Origin: Tragulus kanchil
Taxonomy: Eukaryota; Chordata; Mammalia; Artiodactyla; Tragulidae
Reading direction: 5' to 3'
Length of the DNA: 64,000 nt
Assembly: GCA_022376925.1 (NCBI GenBank)
Contig: JAIOJX010000025.1
Coordinates: forward strand, 188,418,801-188,482,800
The first letter of the stretch is position 1; every line of letters starts with the position of its first letter. Below, piece by piece: positions 20,201-27,722 of the stretch. The notes under the pieces are model-generated. The model was not told where the DNA came from. It did no database searches and saw nothing but the letters and a program-made list of their open reading frames with translations. The position numbers and the translations under genes are program-made.

Positions 20201-22894
20201 CCGCGCAGGAAGGGCCGGCACCAGGATTTGGGGAGGAGCCCACTGCGGCCACAGGGGGGCTGGGGGGAACTGGATGGTGACACTCAGGCCGCTGCGGGAC
20301 GCACGTCTCGAGCACAGCCGCCAAGGGCCGGGGAGGAGGTGTGGGCAGCCTGCAGGGCGCCCCGCTAGCCCTCTACCTGAGCCGGCTCTGCCCAGGCGGT
20401 CTCCCGCCTGCCCCCTCCCCACCCCCAGAGGCGGCCCCGGGACGGGGATTCACGGCTGGGCAGAAACGAGCTCCGCTGGGAACGTGCAGCAGGTCGGGGA
20501 GCAGCACCCCAGCCTCCACAGCTCACCTTCCATCTCCCTCGCTGCCCACTCAGACCTTTCCTTGTAGATCCTGTCCAAGCGCTTCTGTTTCTCCTCTGCT
20601 CGCTTCCTTTCTGCCAGAGTCCGAGCATCCACGTCTTGGAAGTCCACCTGAGAAGTTTAGATAAAAATCAGACCCGACCACGAAGAATCCAAGGAACGCG
20701 TGAGTCGGCCAGGGCCCGAGAGCAGCCGCCGCCGCGCCAGGATCAGGTGAGCGCCACGGTCCCAAGCTCCCGCACGCGGCGCTAACGCACAGGCCAGACT
20801 CTCGGCAGTGCCCGAGCCCCTGGAACGAGCACCGCCAGTGGCATCTCCCAGCGACGTCGCCAGTAAGAAGGCTTCCAGTCGCACATGTGCTGCAGCGGAC
20901 GGACAGGCCTGGGCACAGCGCTCAAGTGGACCCTCGAGGGGCAGCGGAAAGGACAGCAGCCACAGGCCTGGGGCAGGGGTCACAGGCTGGCAGAGCCAGT
21001 GCCGGCAGGAGTCGTCCACCGACCGGCCAGGCCTAAGCACAGAGCCCGCACAGACATGTGTCTGAGGAGCTCCATCTCGCATCCACACCGTGCCGGGACA
21101 CCACTGCCAAAGGCTCAGCACCGCCCGCCTGCAAGGAGGCTGAGGCGCTCCGCCCACAGCTGCTCCTCCTGCTCCCAGCCCCCGAGGCTGCGCCCCGCCC
21201 CAGGACCCCCTAGGCCAGGCAGGTCTCCCTGCCCACAGGACGTGCGTGCAGCCAGGGCTGGCCCACCTGTTTGCTGTGCTGCAGGAAGTGGAAGCCCAGG
21301 GCCAGCTTCTTATAGGCTGCCCCGTACTGCTCGTTCCAGCTGCGGACGGCCCGGGTGGCCGCCTGCCGCAGCCTCTGTGCCACCTCCCTGGGGGGCGGCA
21401 AGGGCCGCTCGTGATCAGTGCCCAGCGTGAGCTCCAGGAACTCCTGGAAGTGGGAGACAACCAGCGTCCTGAACTGGTGGGACCTGCTGAAGAGCTGCTC
21501 CAGGACCTGGAAGGCGGAGAGGCGGATCTCGGCGTGCTCCTGGCTCAGCTGGGCCATCAGCAGGTGGTAGGCGTGGCCAAGCTGCTCCTCGGAAGACCTA
21601 GGGACACGGCCATCCTCAGGCTGCGCACAGCCAGCTGCCTCAGGCACCCGCAGTGGCAGGGGCCCGGGCACCCCCACAGCCCCCTGCCCTCCCCCACGAG
21701 GCAAACCTGGCCCTGCCCGTTCCTGGATGCCCACAAATCAAGGCTTTTCCCTCCTTTCATTAAGACAAACCAAAACAGTAACACTTTCTGACACACGGAC
21801 ACTCTGGGAGGTTCCACGTCAGTGCCCCCAGTTTTGTCCGGACCCAGCCGGGCCCTTTCCCTCACTCAGCCAGCTGACTGCCCACCCACAACCCAGTGCC
21901 TGGAGAACCGACGGCCCGCAGAGCCTGAAGGGCTCCTCACCTGCCCAGCCCGGCAGAGGCACACAGCCCCGCCCGCATGTGGCAGAGACCCCACCGCAAG
22001 GGGAGCCCCAGCCCCAGCGCCCAGGAAAGCCACGCGAAGGCACCACAACCCCCGTCGCTCCACTTCCTGGCTATCTCGTCCTCCCCACCCCTGCGCTCTG
22101 CTGTTTGGGGTTTTCCCGGCCACGCAGCAAAACCTGACCCGAGTCACTGGTTTATCAAAATGTAAATTCTCATCACTTAAAAGATCACTTAAGCTCTCCT
22201 GTTCTGTAAGCTCAGGACAAGCGTAACAAATAAACCTGGCTTCTGTCCCTAGCTCCTGAGAGGCTCTGGCTAAGAAACAGAAGACAGGGCAGTGAGAAGA
22301 CAAGACAAGGTTCCTGGCCCCCTGGGAGTCTGCCTGCTGTGACCGCGAGCCTTCCTCCCATCACGTTCCGTTCCAACATGTAATCCCAAAGTGACACACA
22401 CGTGCTCGAGGACACGTGCTCGAGGACACGTGCACAGAGGACGGAACAGATGTGCCCCCTGCCCCTGCCCTGAGGCTGCACACCCCTGGCGGGCACTGCT
22501 GTCTCAGCACGCCACCGGCCGCCTGTGGCCACACCACTCTGAATGCGCCCACTCTCGTCTGATCTCGGAAGCTAAGCAGGGTCGGGCCTGGTTAGTGCTT
22601 GGATGGGAGAACAGGCTCAGGCACTGCAGGGCCCTGGGGAGACGCCCTGCGCGTGCCCTCTGCTGGCTCTTTCCCAGCAGAGAAGCGACCGCAGGGACTG
22701 ACCGGGGACGGCTGATCCGGGACCCCAGGGTCTCCTGGGGCTGTGGCAGGCCTGCAGCGCCAGCCATCGCCAAAACATGGACTCTTAAAGACGTACTTGC
22801 ACGTTTTCTTCAGTTCCTTCATTTTCTCGGGATTCAGTTGGGGCTCTCCTGAAGTTGTGAGCTCTTCTACCAACTGGGAAAGTTTCTGATCCAT
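2176..22894 (-). CDS. UVSSA: UVSSA, UV-stimulated scaffold protein A (3' end outside window)
   Basis: Eleven coding exons join in phase: 22894-22797, 21597-21267, 20647-20527, 19845-19549, 18896-18784, 18662-18534, 11036-10928, 4096-3952, 3583-3458, 2829-2646, 2290-2176, giving about 590 residues; human UVSSA has 709. All introns are GT-AG. The product acts in nuclear transcription-coupled nucleotide excision repair: it joins the CSA/CSB-bound stalled RNA polymerase II, works with USP7 to stabilise CSB, and recruits TFIIH. Visible domains are an N-terminal VHS-like helical region (about 1-145), an acidic TFIIH p62-binding motif (DFVEVPEK, residues 377-384) and a UVSSA-type zinc finger C-x9-C-x7-C-x2-H (C534, C544, C552, H555) in the DUF2043 region. 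The C-terminal ~100 residues are not in the window. The start is the conserved MDQKL, just inside the second exon. The family assignment is by recalled similarity to the human protein and is very secure. Confidence 0.95.
2646..2829 (-). CDS. UVSSA: UVSSA coding exon 10 (zinc finger, first part)
   Basis: Codes one base of K490 plus residues 491-551. It starts [20 protein letters not shown] and ends CERQDRLK. It holds [14 protein letters not shown] and the first two zinc ligands C534 and C544. The last two ligands are on exon 11, so the finger is split by intron 10. The donor is AAG|GTGAGG. Confidence 0.95.
3458..3583 (-). CDS. UVSSA: UVSSA coding exon 9
   Basis: Codes one base of R448, residues 449-489 and two bases of K490. 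It starts [20 protein letters not shown] and ends EEAATGKIL. The [13 protein letters not shown] block is a hallmark of the C-terminal DUF2043 region. The acceptor is CTCCAG|GACT and the donor AA|GTGAGC. Confidence 0.94.
3952..4096 (-). CDS. UVSSA: UVSSA coding exon 8
   Basis: Codes two bases of G400, residues 401-447 and two bases of R448. The first part ([17 protein letters not shown]) is poorly conserved; [17 protein letters not shown] is clearly UVSSA. The acceptor CCCAG|GGCTG fits the phase from exon 7; a second AG follows at once (GGCTGCAG), so the first few residues are less certain. The donor is AG|GTGATG. Confidence 0.85.
4450..6741. repeat. Tandem duplication 1 (offset 1142 bp)
   Basis: Copy 1 is 4450-5591 and copy 2 is 5592-6741, head to tail in UVSSA intron 7. 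Open frames inside both copies translate identically over 195 or more codons. The visible indels lie at the end of copy 1: CAAGGGCAACGG against CAAAGGGGCAACGG. No exon is included. Confidence 0.95.
6586..8819. repeat. Tandem duplication 2 (offset 1120 bp), overlapping duplication 1
   Basis: Copy 1 is about 6586-7705 and copy 2 about 7706-8819, in UVSSA intron 7. Its first 150 bp is the tail of duplication 1, so that tail occurs three times (from 5448, 6590 and 7710). The overall order is A-B-A-B-C-B-C. Confidence 0.95.
9040..9430. promoter_or_regulatory. AT-rich island in UVSSA intron 7, candidate conserved element
   Basis: Contains CTTGTAATTAAAATG (TAATTA at 9225-9230) and GTTTAATTGAAAAC near 9381. 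It lies between GC-rich stretches and resembles no known repeat to me. Candidate homeodomain-bound element, by inference. Confidence 0.35.
10928..11036 (-). CDS. UVSSA: UVSSA coding exon 7 (TFIIH-binding motif)
   Basis: Codes residues 364-399 plus one base of G400. A run of alternating Glu and Asp (369-377) leads into [12 protein letters not shown]. By comparison with human, F378 and V381 correspond to the two residues that dock on the TFIIH p62 PH domain, and K384 to the lysine that is ubiquitylated after UV. The GAG/GAC repeat makes this exon prone to length change. The donor is G|GTGAGC. Confidence 0.95.
11694..13960. repeat. Tandem duplication 3 (offset 1139-1142 bp)
   Basis: Copy 1 is 11694-12814 and copy 2 12836-13960, in UVSSA intron 6. 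About 20 bp of C-rich sequence at the junction (near 12815-12835) belongs to neither copy. Copy 1 lacks GGCCG and several single bases in its last ~80 bp; copy 2 lacks three bases in its first ~80 bp. Confidence 0.95.
12000..12600. promoter_or_regulatory. AT-rich island in UVSSA intron 6, candidate conserved element (appears twice)
   Basis: Carries an octamer ATGCAAAT (12010-12017), ATTAATCATT (from 12068) and a SOX-like AACAAT (12233-12238). Duplication 3 repeats it at 13139-13740. It does not look like a transposon. Enhancer function is inferred from base composition and motif mix only. Confidence 0.4.
14565..15040. promoter_or_regulatory. AT-rich island in UVSSA intron 6, candidate conserved element
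   Basis: Contains two TAATTA cores (14689-14694 and 14786-14791), an octamer-like ATGCTAAT (15021-15028) and several ATTAAA motifs in an otherwise GC-rich intron. No repeat family recognised. Typical look of a deeply conserved developmental enhancer, but conservation cannot be tested here. Confidence 0.4.
15478..15580 (+). mobile_element. MIR SINE fragment
   Basis: The order CTTCCCGTCTGTAAAATGTGG, then ACCTCACAGGGCTGATTCTGG, then CATGCGTGAAAGGG follows the familiar MIR body. It is old, diverged and lies in UVSSA intron 6. Confidence 0.6.
16365..16531 (-). mobile_element. tRNA-derived CHR-type SINE
   Basis: Read on the minus strand it starts near a decayed TTTTCCTGGTGGTCCCGTGG and runs to an A-rich tail at 16365. 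The diagnostic CTGCATTGGGAGTG, GCATCATGTGGGATC and TTATTTGGCTGC blocks are visible on the plus strand. It is in UVSSA intron 6. Confidence 0.75.
18534..18662 (-). CDS. UVSSA: UVSSA coding exon 6
   Basis: Codes residues 321-363 (43 codons). It starts [20 protein letters not shown] and ends PGEGHRRE. It was found by continuing the splice phase from exon 5: CATAG|CTGTTC at the acceptor, GAG|GTGAGT at the donor. It matches the human segment with sequence RFTRVGTHGG. The next intron is 7.5 kb. Confidence 0.92.
18784..18896 (-). CDS. UVSSA: UVSSA coding exon 5
   Basis: Codes two bases of D283 plus residues 284-320. It starts [20 protein letters not shown] and ends [10 protein letters not shown]. 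The acceptor is GCAG|ACGG and the donor CAG|GTGGGC. Only 121 bp separates it from exon 6. Confidence 0.95.
19549..19845 (-). CDS. UVSSA: UVSSA coding exon 4
   Basis: Codes two bases of E184, residues 185-282 and one base of D283 (297 bp). It starts [20 protein letters not shown], and ends [17 protein letters not shown]. The middle, after VPFDLDP, is the least conserved part and appears shorter than in human. The acidic [14 protein letters not shown] run is conserved. The donor is G|GTAATG. Confidence 0.94.
20527..20647 (-). CDS. UVSSA: UVSSA coding exon 3
   Basis: Codes residues 144-183 plus one base of E184. It starts [20 protein letters not shown] and ends AREME. The charged, probably helical [20 protein letters not shown] segment lies just after the VHS-like domain and falls in the part linked to CSA (ERCC8) binding in the human protein. 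The donor is G|GTGAGC. Confidence 0.95.
21267..21597 (-). CDS. UVSSA: UVSSA coding exon 2
   Basis: Codes one base of K33 plus residues 34-143 (331 bp, the largest coding exon here). It starts [13 protein letters not shown] and ends HFLQHSKQ. It carries most of the VHS-like helical domain, including the LELTLGT and [10 protein letters not shown] stretches. The acceptor is TAG|GTCTTCC and the donor is CAG|GTGGGC. Confidence 0.95.
22399..22432. repeat. Three CACGTG E-boxes at 14-bp period
   Basis: ACACGTGCTCGAGG is repeated two and a half times, giving CACGTG at 22399-22404, 22413-22418 and 22427-22432. This is a short intronic minisatellite in UVSSA. A binding role is only a guess. Confidence 0.6.
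22521..22610 (+). pseudogene. 5S rRNA pseudogene, 3'-truncated
   Basis: The first ~90 nt match vertebrate 5S rRNA at roughly 90% by eye, including an exact run of over 40 nt centred on GCTAAGCAGGGTCGGG. This covers the internal promoter: the A box and intermediate element are intact and the C box has one change (GTGCTTGG for GTACTTGG). The last ~30 nt of 5S are degraded. It lies in UVSSA intron 1, antisense to the gene, about 190 bp from coding exon 1. Confidence 0.85.
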
Positions 22895-22896
22895 GT
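22797..22896 (-). CDS. UVSSA: UVSSA coding exon 1 (start codon at 22894)
   Basis: Codes residues 1-32 plus two bases of K33. It starts [18 protein letters not shown] and ends KKTC-AA. The acceptor TTTCTAG lies two bases before ATG, so the exon begins at 22896 with AC as the only 5' UTR. The donor is GTACGT. Reading through the donor gives a false extension, which is why this exon hides inside a longer open frame. Confidence 0.93.
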
Positions 22897-23745
22897 CTAG
22901 AAACAGGGGAGACAGAGGTGCTAGATGACCACCCAGTAAGTCACAGCTCAGGATTTTATGAGCAAAGGTTTTCTGGGCTCCACTGTGTGTTGGGCATCGG
23001 GGTGTTGCCACGGCCCTGAGTCCTCGCAACCTGGCCTCTGTGAGATGATCCCCCGACGCGGACACTTAACCACTCGAGGTGAGAGTTCAGGCAGGGCCAG
23101 TGGCACATTTTTGGCGGTCGTCAGGAAAAGGGCAGCGACGGGCGGGAGCTCTGCGATCTGGGCCCCCCAGCGCCGGAGGACGGTCATGCACTGGAGTGAG
23201 GCGAGGACCCGAAACGCTTTACCCCAGTTAGCGTCCCCGCGGGGCTGCCGCCACACCCCTTTCCCTGCCAACACGACCGTCCATCCGAAAGCCGCAGGCT
23301 GGCAGCTGGGCCGCAGAGCGCGCGGCCGCGCCTCCGTCGGGAGCCGCAGAGGCCGGCTGGAGGCGCCGGGGCGCCCGCGCAGCAGGGGCTCAGAAGGAAG
23401 GGCCGGGTCGCCCGCGCAGGGGCCGGGGAGCGCGCGCGGCAAGGCGGGCTGGGCAGGCGCGCCCGCCCGCAGGAACGCTGGCCGTCGCCGGCACGCGCCC
23501 TCGACACACTCGGCGGCGGGGGCGGGAGCCGCTTCCCCGGGCACAGACCCGGCAGCCCGATGCCGGGGACCGGCAAGGGCCGACTCGCCCCCGTCCGAAA
23601 GGCCGGGGCGCGGCCGGACTGAAGACGGGGGCGTCCGGGGAAGGGTGCGGCAGCAGCGCGGGGGACATAGCAGGTGTCCTCTAGGGCGGGCTCGCCCTCC
23701 GACCCGGCGCGCCCCAGCCCTGCGGGGGGCGACCGCCGCACCTAC

Positions 23746-23900
23746 CGCGCGACCCGGCCGCTCGCCTCGCCCCGCCCTTCCGGAGACGGGCCCGCCCCGT
23801 CACGTGCCCCGAACCGCGACAGTCATTGGCTCGCCCCGGCCCGAGCGGCGCGCGGACGCAGGTCCGAGGGCCAGAAGCCGCGTCCGCTCTGCGACGCGGC
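23746..23900 (-). other. UVSSA: Candidate UVSSA non-coding first exon
   Basis: Coding exon 1 has only two bases of 5' UTR, so an upstream leader exon is required. The CpG island holds a plausible minus-strand donor, GCGCG|GTAGGT, with its last exon base at 23746; the transcription start is unknown and the right edge given here is nominal. The same segment recurs 858 bp to the right because of the duplication. This is an inference; other donors in the island are possible. Confidence 0.3.
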
Positions 23901-23978
23901 CGCTCTCAGGTTAGCCCGCCTCTTCAGGTGGCGGCCCCGCCCTCCCCGTCACGTGCCCCGAAGCTCGGCCGGCATTGG
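23799..23978. promoter_or_regulatory. Twin E-box / inverted-CCAAT modules
   Basis: Two related modules sit 149 bp apart. Each has GTCACGTGCCCCGAA followed within about 30 bp by CATTGGCTCGCC. The E-boxes (CACGTG) are at 23801-23806 and 23950-23955; the ATTGG boxes at 23825-23829 and 23974-23978. TCACGTG suits USF or MiT/TFE factors and inverted CCAAT suits NF-Y; binding is inferred. In the duplicated copy the same elements fall at +858. Confidence 0.6.
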
Positions 23979-25445
23979 CTCGCCTTGACCCCCCGAGGCG
24001 CGAGCGCGGGGTCAGGGCCGAGAGCTGCGCGGTGACGCAGGCGCGCTCCCGGAGGGGGCGGGCGGCCAGCGCTGGGGCAGAGAGGACGACGCGCGAGAAA
24101 AAGGAAGCGGGCGGGCGCGGCAAGTCTTTAAAGGGGCCGCGTGCGCTGGGCATGGGTTCCCAGCGGCCGCGGCCAAGGACCCTAAGTGCCCGGTGACAGC
24201 CCCAGGCCTGGCGGCCCCTGCGCCCTCCTCCGAGGGAGACTCCCGGCCTCCCTCGGGCTCGTGCCCGCTCGGACCGGCAGGCGGCGGCAGGCGGAGCGGG
24301 CGACGACGCTGGAGGCCGGCCCGCCCGCAGGAACGCTGGCCGTCGCCGGCACGCGCCCTCGACACACTCGGCGGCGGGGGCGGGAGCCGCTTCCCCGGGC
24401 ACAGACCCGGCAGCCCGATGCCGGGGACCGGCAAGGGCCGACTCGCCCCCGTCCGAAAGGCCGGGGCGCGGCCGGACTGAAGACGGGGGCGTCCGGGGAA
24501 GGGTGCGGCAGCAGCGCGGGGGACATAGCAGGTGTCCTCTAGGGCGGGCTCGCCCTCCGACCCGGCGCGCCCCAGCCCTGCGGGGGGCGACCGCCGCACC
24601 TACCGCGCGACCCGGCCGCTCGCCTCGCCCCGCCCTTCCGGAGACGGGCCCGCCCCGTCACGTGCCCCGAACCGCGACAGTCATTGGCTCGCCCCGGCCC
24701 GAGCGGCGCGCGGACGCAGGTCCGAGGGCCAGAAGCCGCGTCCGCTCTGCGACGCGGCCGCTCTCAGGTTAGCCCGCCTCTTCAGGTGGCGGCCCCGCCC
24801 TCCCCGTCACGTGCCCCGAAGCTCGGCCGGCATTGGCTCGCCTTGACCCCCCGAGGCGCGAGCGCGGGGTCAGGGCCGAGAGCTGCGCGGTGACGCAGGC
24901 GCGCTCCCGGAGGGGGCGGGGCGGCCAGCGCTGGGGCAGAGAGGACGACGCGCGAGAAAAAGGAAGCGGGCGGGCGCGGCAAGTCTTTAAAGGGGCCGCG
25001 TGCGCTGGGCATGGGTTCCCAGCGGCCGCGGCCAAGGACCCTAAGTGCCCGGTGACAGCCCCAGGCCTGGCGGCCCCTGCGCCCTCCTCCGAGGGGGAGA
25101 CTCCCGGCCTCCCTCGGGCTCGTGCCCGCTCGGACCGGCAGGCGGCGGCAGGCGGAGCGGGGCGACGACGCTGGAGGCCGGCCCGCCCGTGCCCCTCCGC
25201 GGGCGACGGCGACCGGAACGCCGGCCTCCAGCCTCAGGACTGCGGGCGTGCCGCCAGGCCGGGGCGTTAGGCACTGGACGCCGACTGAAAGGGGGCAGCC
25301 AGCCGGGTTGAGCGCGCGACGCCACCTACGCGGGGCCTCCCGCAGAGGCGACCCCAGCGCGGGGCGGGGAGGGGAGCCTCGTGGGCACAGGGCTCCTCCC
25401 CGAGGGGCAGACGGGCCTGGCGCCGAAGGTGGCTGCCGGATTGAA

Positions 25446-25510
25446 AGGTTGAGCTGTACATTTTGAAGGGTGGCTTCTGTGGAATGTGTACCTCTCAATA
25501 AGCAGCTATT
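25446..25510 (+). mobile_element. Possible LINE 3'-end remnant
   Basis: The stretch with GAGCTGTACATTTTGAAGG and later CTCAATAAGCAG resembles common LINE 3' tails. It lies just right of the UVSSA promoter. The family is uncertain. Confidence 0.3.
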
Positions 25511-26224
25511 AAGAAAGAGGGGAAAAGGAGGCAAAAGTGAAGTAAGTTGACAGCAAGAAAGGAAGTGACCGCCCGCCATCCCTGTGCAGGGCCCACGCCT
25601 CCGGTCTCCCTTCCGTTGCTGCAGGGTGTTTTCCGGTGCCATCAGGACCCTTCTCTCTCCAGCTCGACTCCTCTCCCCAGCCTTGGCTGCCCAGCTCCTG
25701 GAGAGCGGTCCTGTCCCCACCCAAGTGCCCCGTGGCCCGCCCAGCCTCCCGCCCCCACCGTCTGAGCCCACGCAGCTGATGGAGGGGCCTCTGCCCTTCC
25801 CACGCGCGTGGGCCAGCGTCCTGGGGGTCTGCCTGGGCCCTGCTTCCCCTCACCCTGCTCGGAAGTCCAGACAGACCCCCTGTCAGAGCAAATTCAGAAT
25901 CGGAGCGCCGTCAGCCCGCCGTCACCAGCAGGTCCCTGCCAGCGTCCCCTCAGCAGTCACCTCTGCCCTCACCTGCCTTCTAGAGACCGAGGTCGGAGCC
26001 TGTGCCCTCCCTGCCACTCCAGTGGCGCCCGTCCCAGAGTGAAGCAGAAGCTTCAGCAGTGCCTTGGCCTTCCCAGTCCGTGCCAGCCGCCGCAGGACTT
26101 CCATCCTGCGCTTCCCTGTCCCTGCAGCCGCTCTCCTCCCTGGCTGTGACGAACCCCCTCCCCCCACCCCTGCAGCCCCCACCTGCCCCTTCTTTTACTC
26201 TGTGCTGGATCGTGGTTCACTCGT

Positions 26225-26475
26225 GGAGCAGAAACTACTCTCCACTCGCAGCGCACAGGCTTCTCATTGCTGTGGCTTCTCTTGTTGAGAGCACAGGCTC
26301 TAGGCCTGCAGGCTCCGGAAGCTGCGGCTCCCAGGCTCGAGAGCACAGGCTCAGTAGCTGGGACCCACGGGCTTCGTTGCTCCGCAGCCTAGGTGATCTT
26401 CTGGCCCTGGGATGAAACCTGTGTCTCCTGCATTGGCAGGCAGGTTCTTTACAGCTGAGCCAACAGGGAAGCCCC
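26225..26475 (-). mobile_element. CHR-2-type SINE
   Basis: On the plus strand it shows GGCTTCTCTTGTTGAGAGCA, repeated GGCTC-type units, CATTGGCAGGCAGG and the 5' end as AACAGGGAAGCCCC. This fits the long CHR-2 form in minus orientation. It is intergenic between UVSSA and MAEA. Confidence 0.75.
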
Positions 26476-26544
26476 GCACCTGCCCTCTCTCACACAGGCT
26501 TGTCGTCTCCTCATCAGGTTACTGGGTTTGTTCCTCTTTTGCTT

Positions 26545-26650
26545 TCAGGACATAAGCTCCACGAGGACAGGGATCTCTGTCTTGTTTCATGTTGTGGAAC
26601 ACACAGGAGGTGTTCAGAACTTGACTATTCAATCAGTAAGGACAAGGAAG
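26545..26650 (+). mobile_element. LINE-2 3'-end fragment
   Basis: AAGCTCCACGAGGACAGGG followed by a TCTGTCTTG block and GTGTTCAG matches the well-known L2 3' end. It is old and diverged. Confidence 0.5.
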
Positions 26651-27159
26651 CATCTTAAATGCAGTTGGAGAGAAAAGGCGTGTTACAAAGATAAGAGAGC
26701 CACAGATTTCTGAGCCAAAAAACAAGCTCCAAGGCAACAGAACAAAACCCTTACAGCAGTAAAAGAAAAAACACTGTTAACCTTGAATTGTACGTGCAGT
26801 GAAATGTGCCCCAAAACTAAATAAGGTAAAATAAAATCATTTCAGACAAAAGCTGAGTGACGTCATCGCCAGCAGGTGTGCGGTGGAAGCACTGTTACAG
26901 GAACTTATTCAGAATTAAACTAGAATTTAGTAACAGTGTTTGGAGAATCTCCACCTATTTGGAAGTTACCTGTCAGACATCTAAAATTTAGTCCATGGGT
27001 CACAGAAAAAAACAGGGTAACTAAAATAGTTCTGCTGCATGAAAATTAAAACATTCAAGTATGGTATGTTTACATTAGAAATAAAAGGTTACACACATCA
27101 GTAATTTCCACTTAAGCTAGAAAAAGAACAATTAAACCCAAAAGAGACTTATTTTCTTG

Positions 27160-27722
27160 GGCTCCAAAATCACTGTGGATGGTGATTTCAGCCATGAAAT
27201 TAAGACACTTGGTCCCTGAAAGCTATGACAAACCTAGACAGCGTATGCAAAAGCAGAAACATTACTTTGCTGACAAAAGTCCATACAGTCAGAGCTATGG
27301 TTTTCCCAGCAGTCGTGCATGGATGTGGGAGTTGGACCATAAAGAAGGCTGAGCACTGAACAACAGATGCTTTTGAACTGTGGCGCTGGAGAAGACGCTC
27401 AAGAGTCCCCTGGACAGCAAGGACATCAAACCAGCCCGTCCTAAAGGCAATCCAGCCTGAATACTCCCTGGAAGGAGGGAGGCTGAAGCCGAAGCTCCGG
27501 TGCTTTGGCCGCCGGCTGAGAAGAGCCGACTCCCTGAAAGACCCTGATGCTGGGAAGACGGAGGGCAGGAGACAGGCTGAGGGGGCCGGATGGCATCGCT
27601 GACTCGATGGCGGGAGTTAGAGCAGGCTCCGGCAGACGGGGAAGCACAGGGAAGCCTGGGTGCCGCAGCCCAGGGCTGCAGAACTCGACACGACTGGGCG
27701 ACGGAGCAAGAGTGTCTGCAGC
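27160..27722 (+). mobile_element. BovB LINE, 5'-truncated 3' end
   Basis: The sequence runs from CAAAATCACTGTGGATGGTG through GTCCATACAGTCAGAGCTAT, CCTGATGCTGGGAAGACGG and CGACACGACTGGGCGACGG, the usual order of the BovB ORF2 end and tail. From 27336 it is duplicated (28427-28812). Presence of BovB supports Ruminantia. Confidence 0.85.

Larger units (their letters stand above)
18663..22520. other. UVSSA introns 1-5, non-exonic parts
   Basis: Introns here are short (121-1199 bp) and GC-rich. Apart from the 5S pseudogene and the E-box repeat in intron 1, I see no transposon or RNA gene. Confidence 0.55.
23461..25189. repeat. Tandem duplication 4 of the UVSSA promoter (offset 858-862 bp)
   Basis: Copy 1 is 23461-24318 and copy 2 24319-25189. 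The two are the same except for four G deletions in homopolymer runs, all within the last ~280 bp of copy 1. Any non-coding UVSSA first exon is duplicated with it. Confidence 0.95.
23200..25400 (-). promoter_or_regulatory. UVSSA: UVSSA CpG-island promoter (contains a duplicated segment)
   Basis: This is a very GC- and CpG-rich tract without TATA, directly upstream of UVSSA coding exon 1. It carries many GC boxes, CACGTG E-boxes and inverted CCAAT boxes. About 860 bp of it appears twice (23461-24318 and 24319-25189), so its true length is probably about 1.3 kb. Nothing indicates a divergent gene to the right. Confidence 0.8.

Noticed and set aside
22958..23914. 318-codon plus-strand open frame over the UVSSA CpG island
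   Set aside because: Composition is Arg/Ala/Pro/Gly-rich as expected from CpG-island DNA, and parts recur only because of the duplication.
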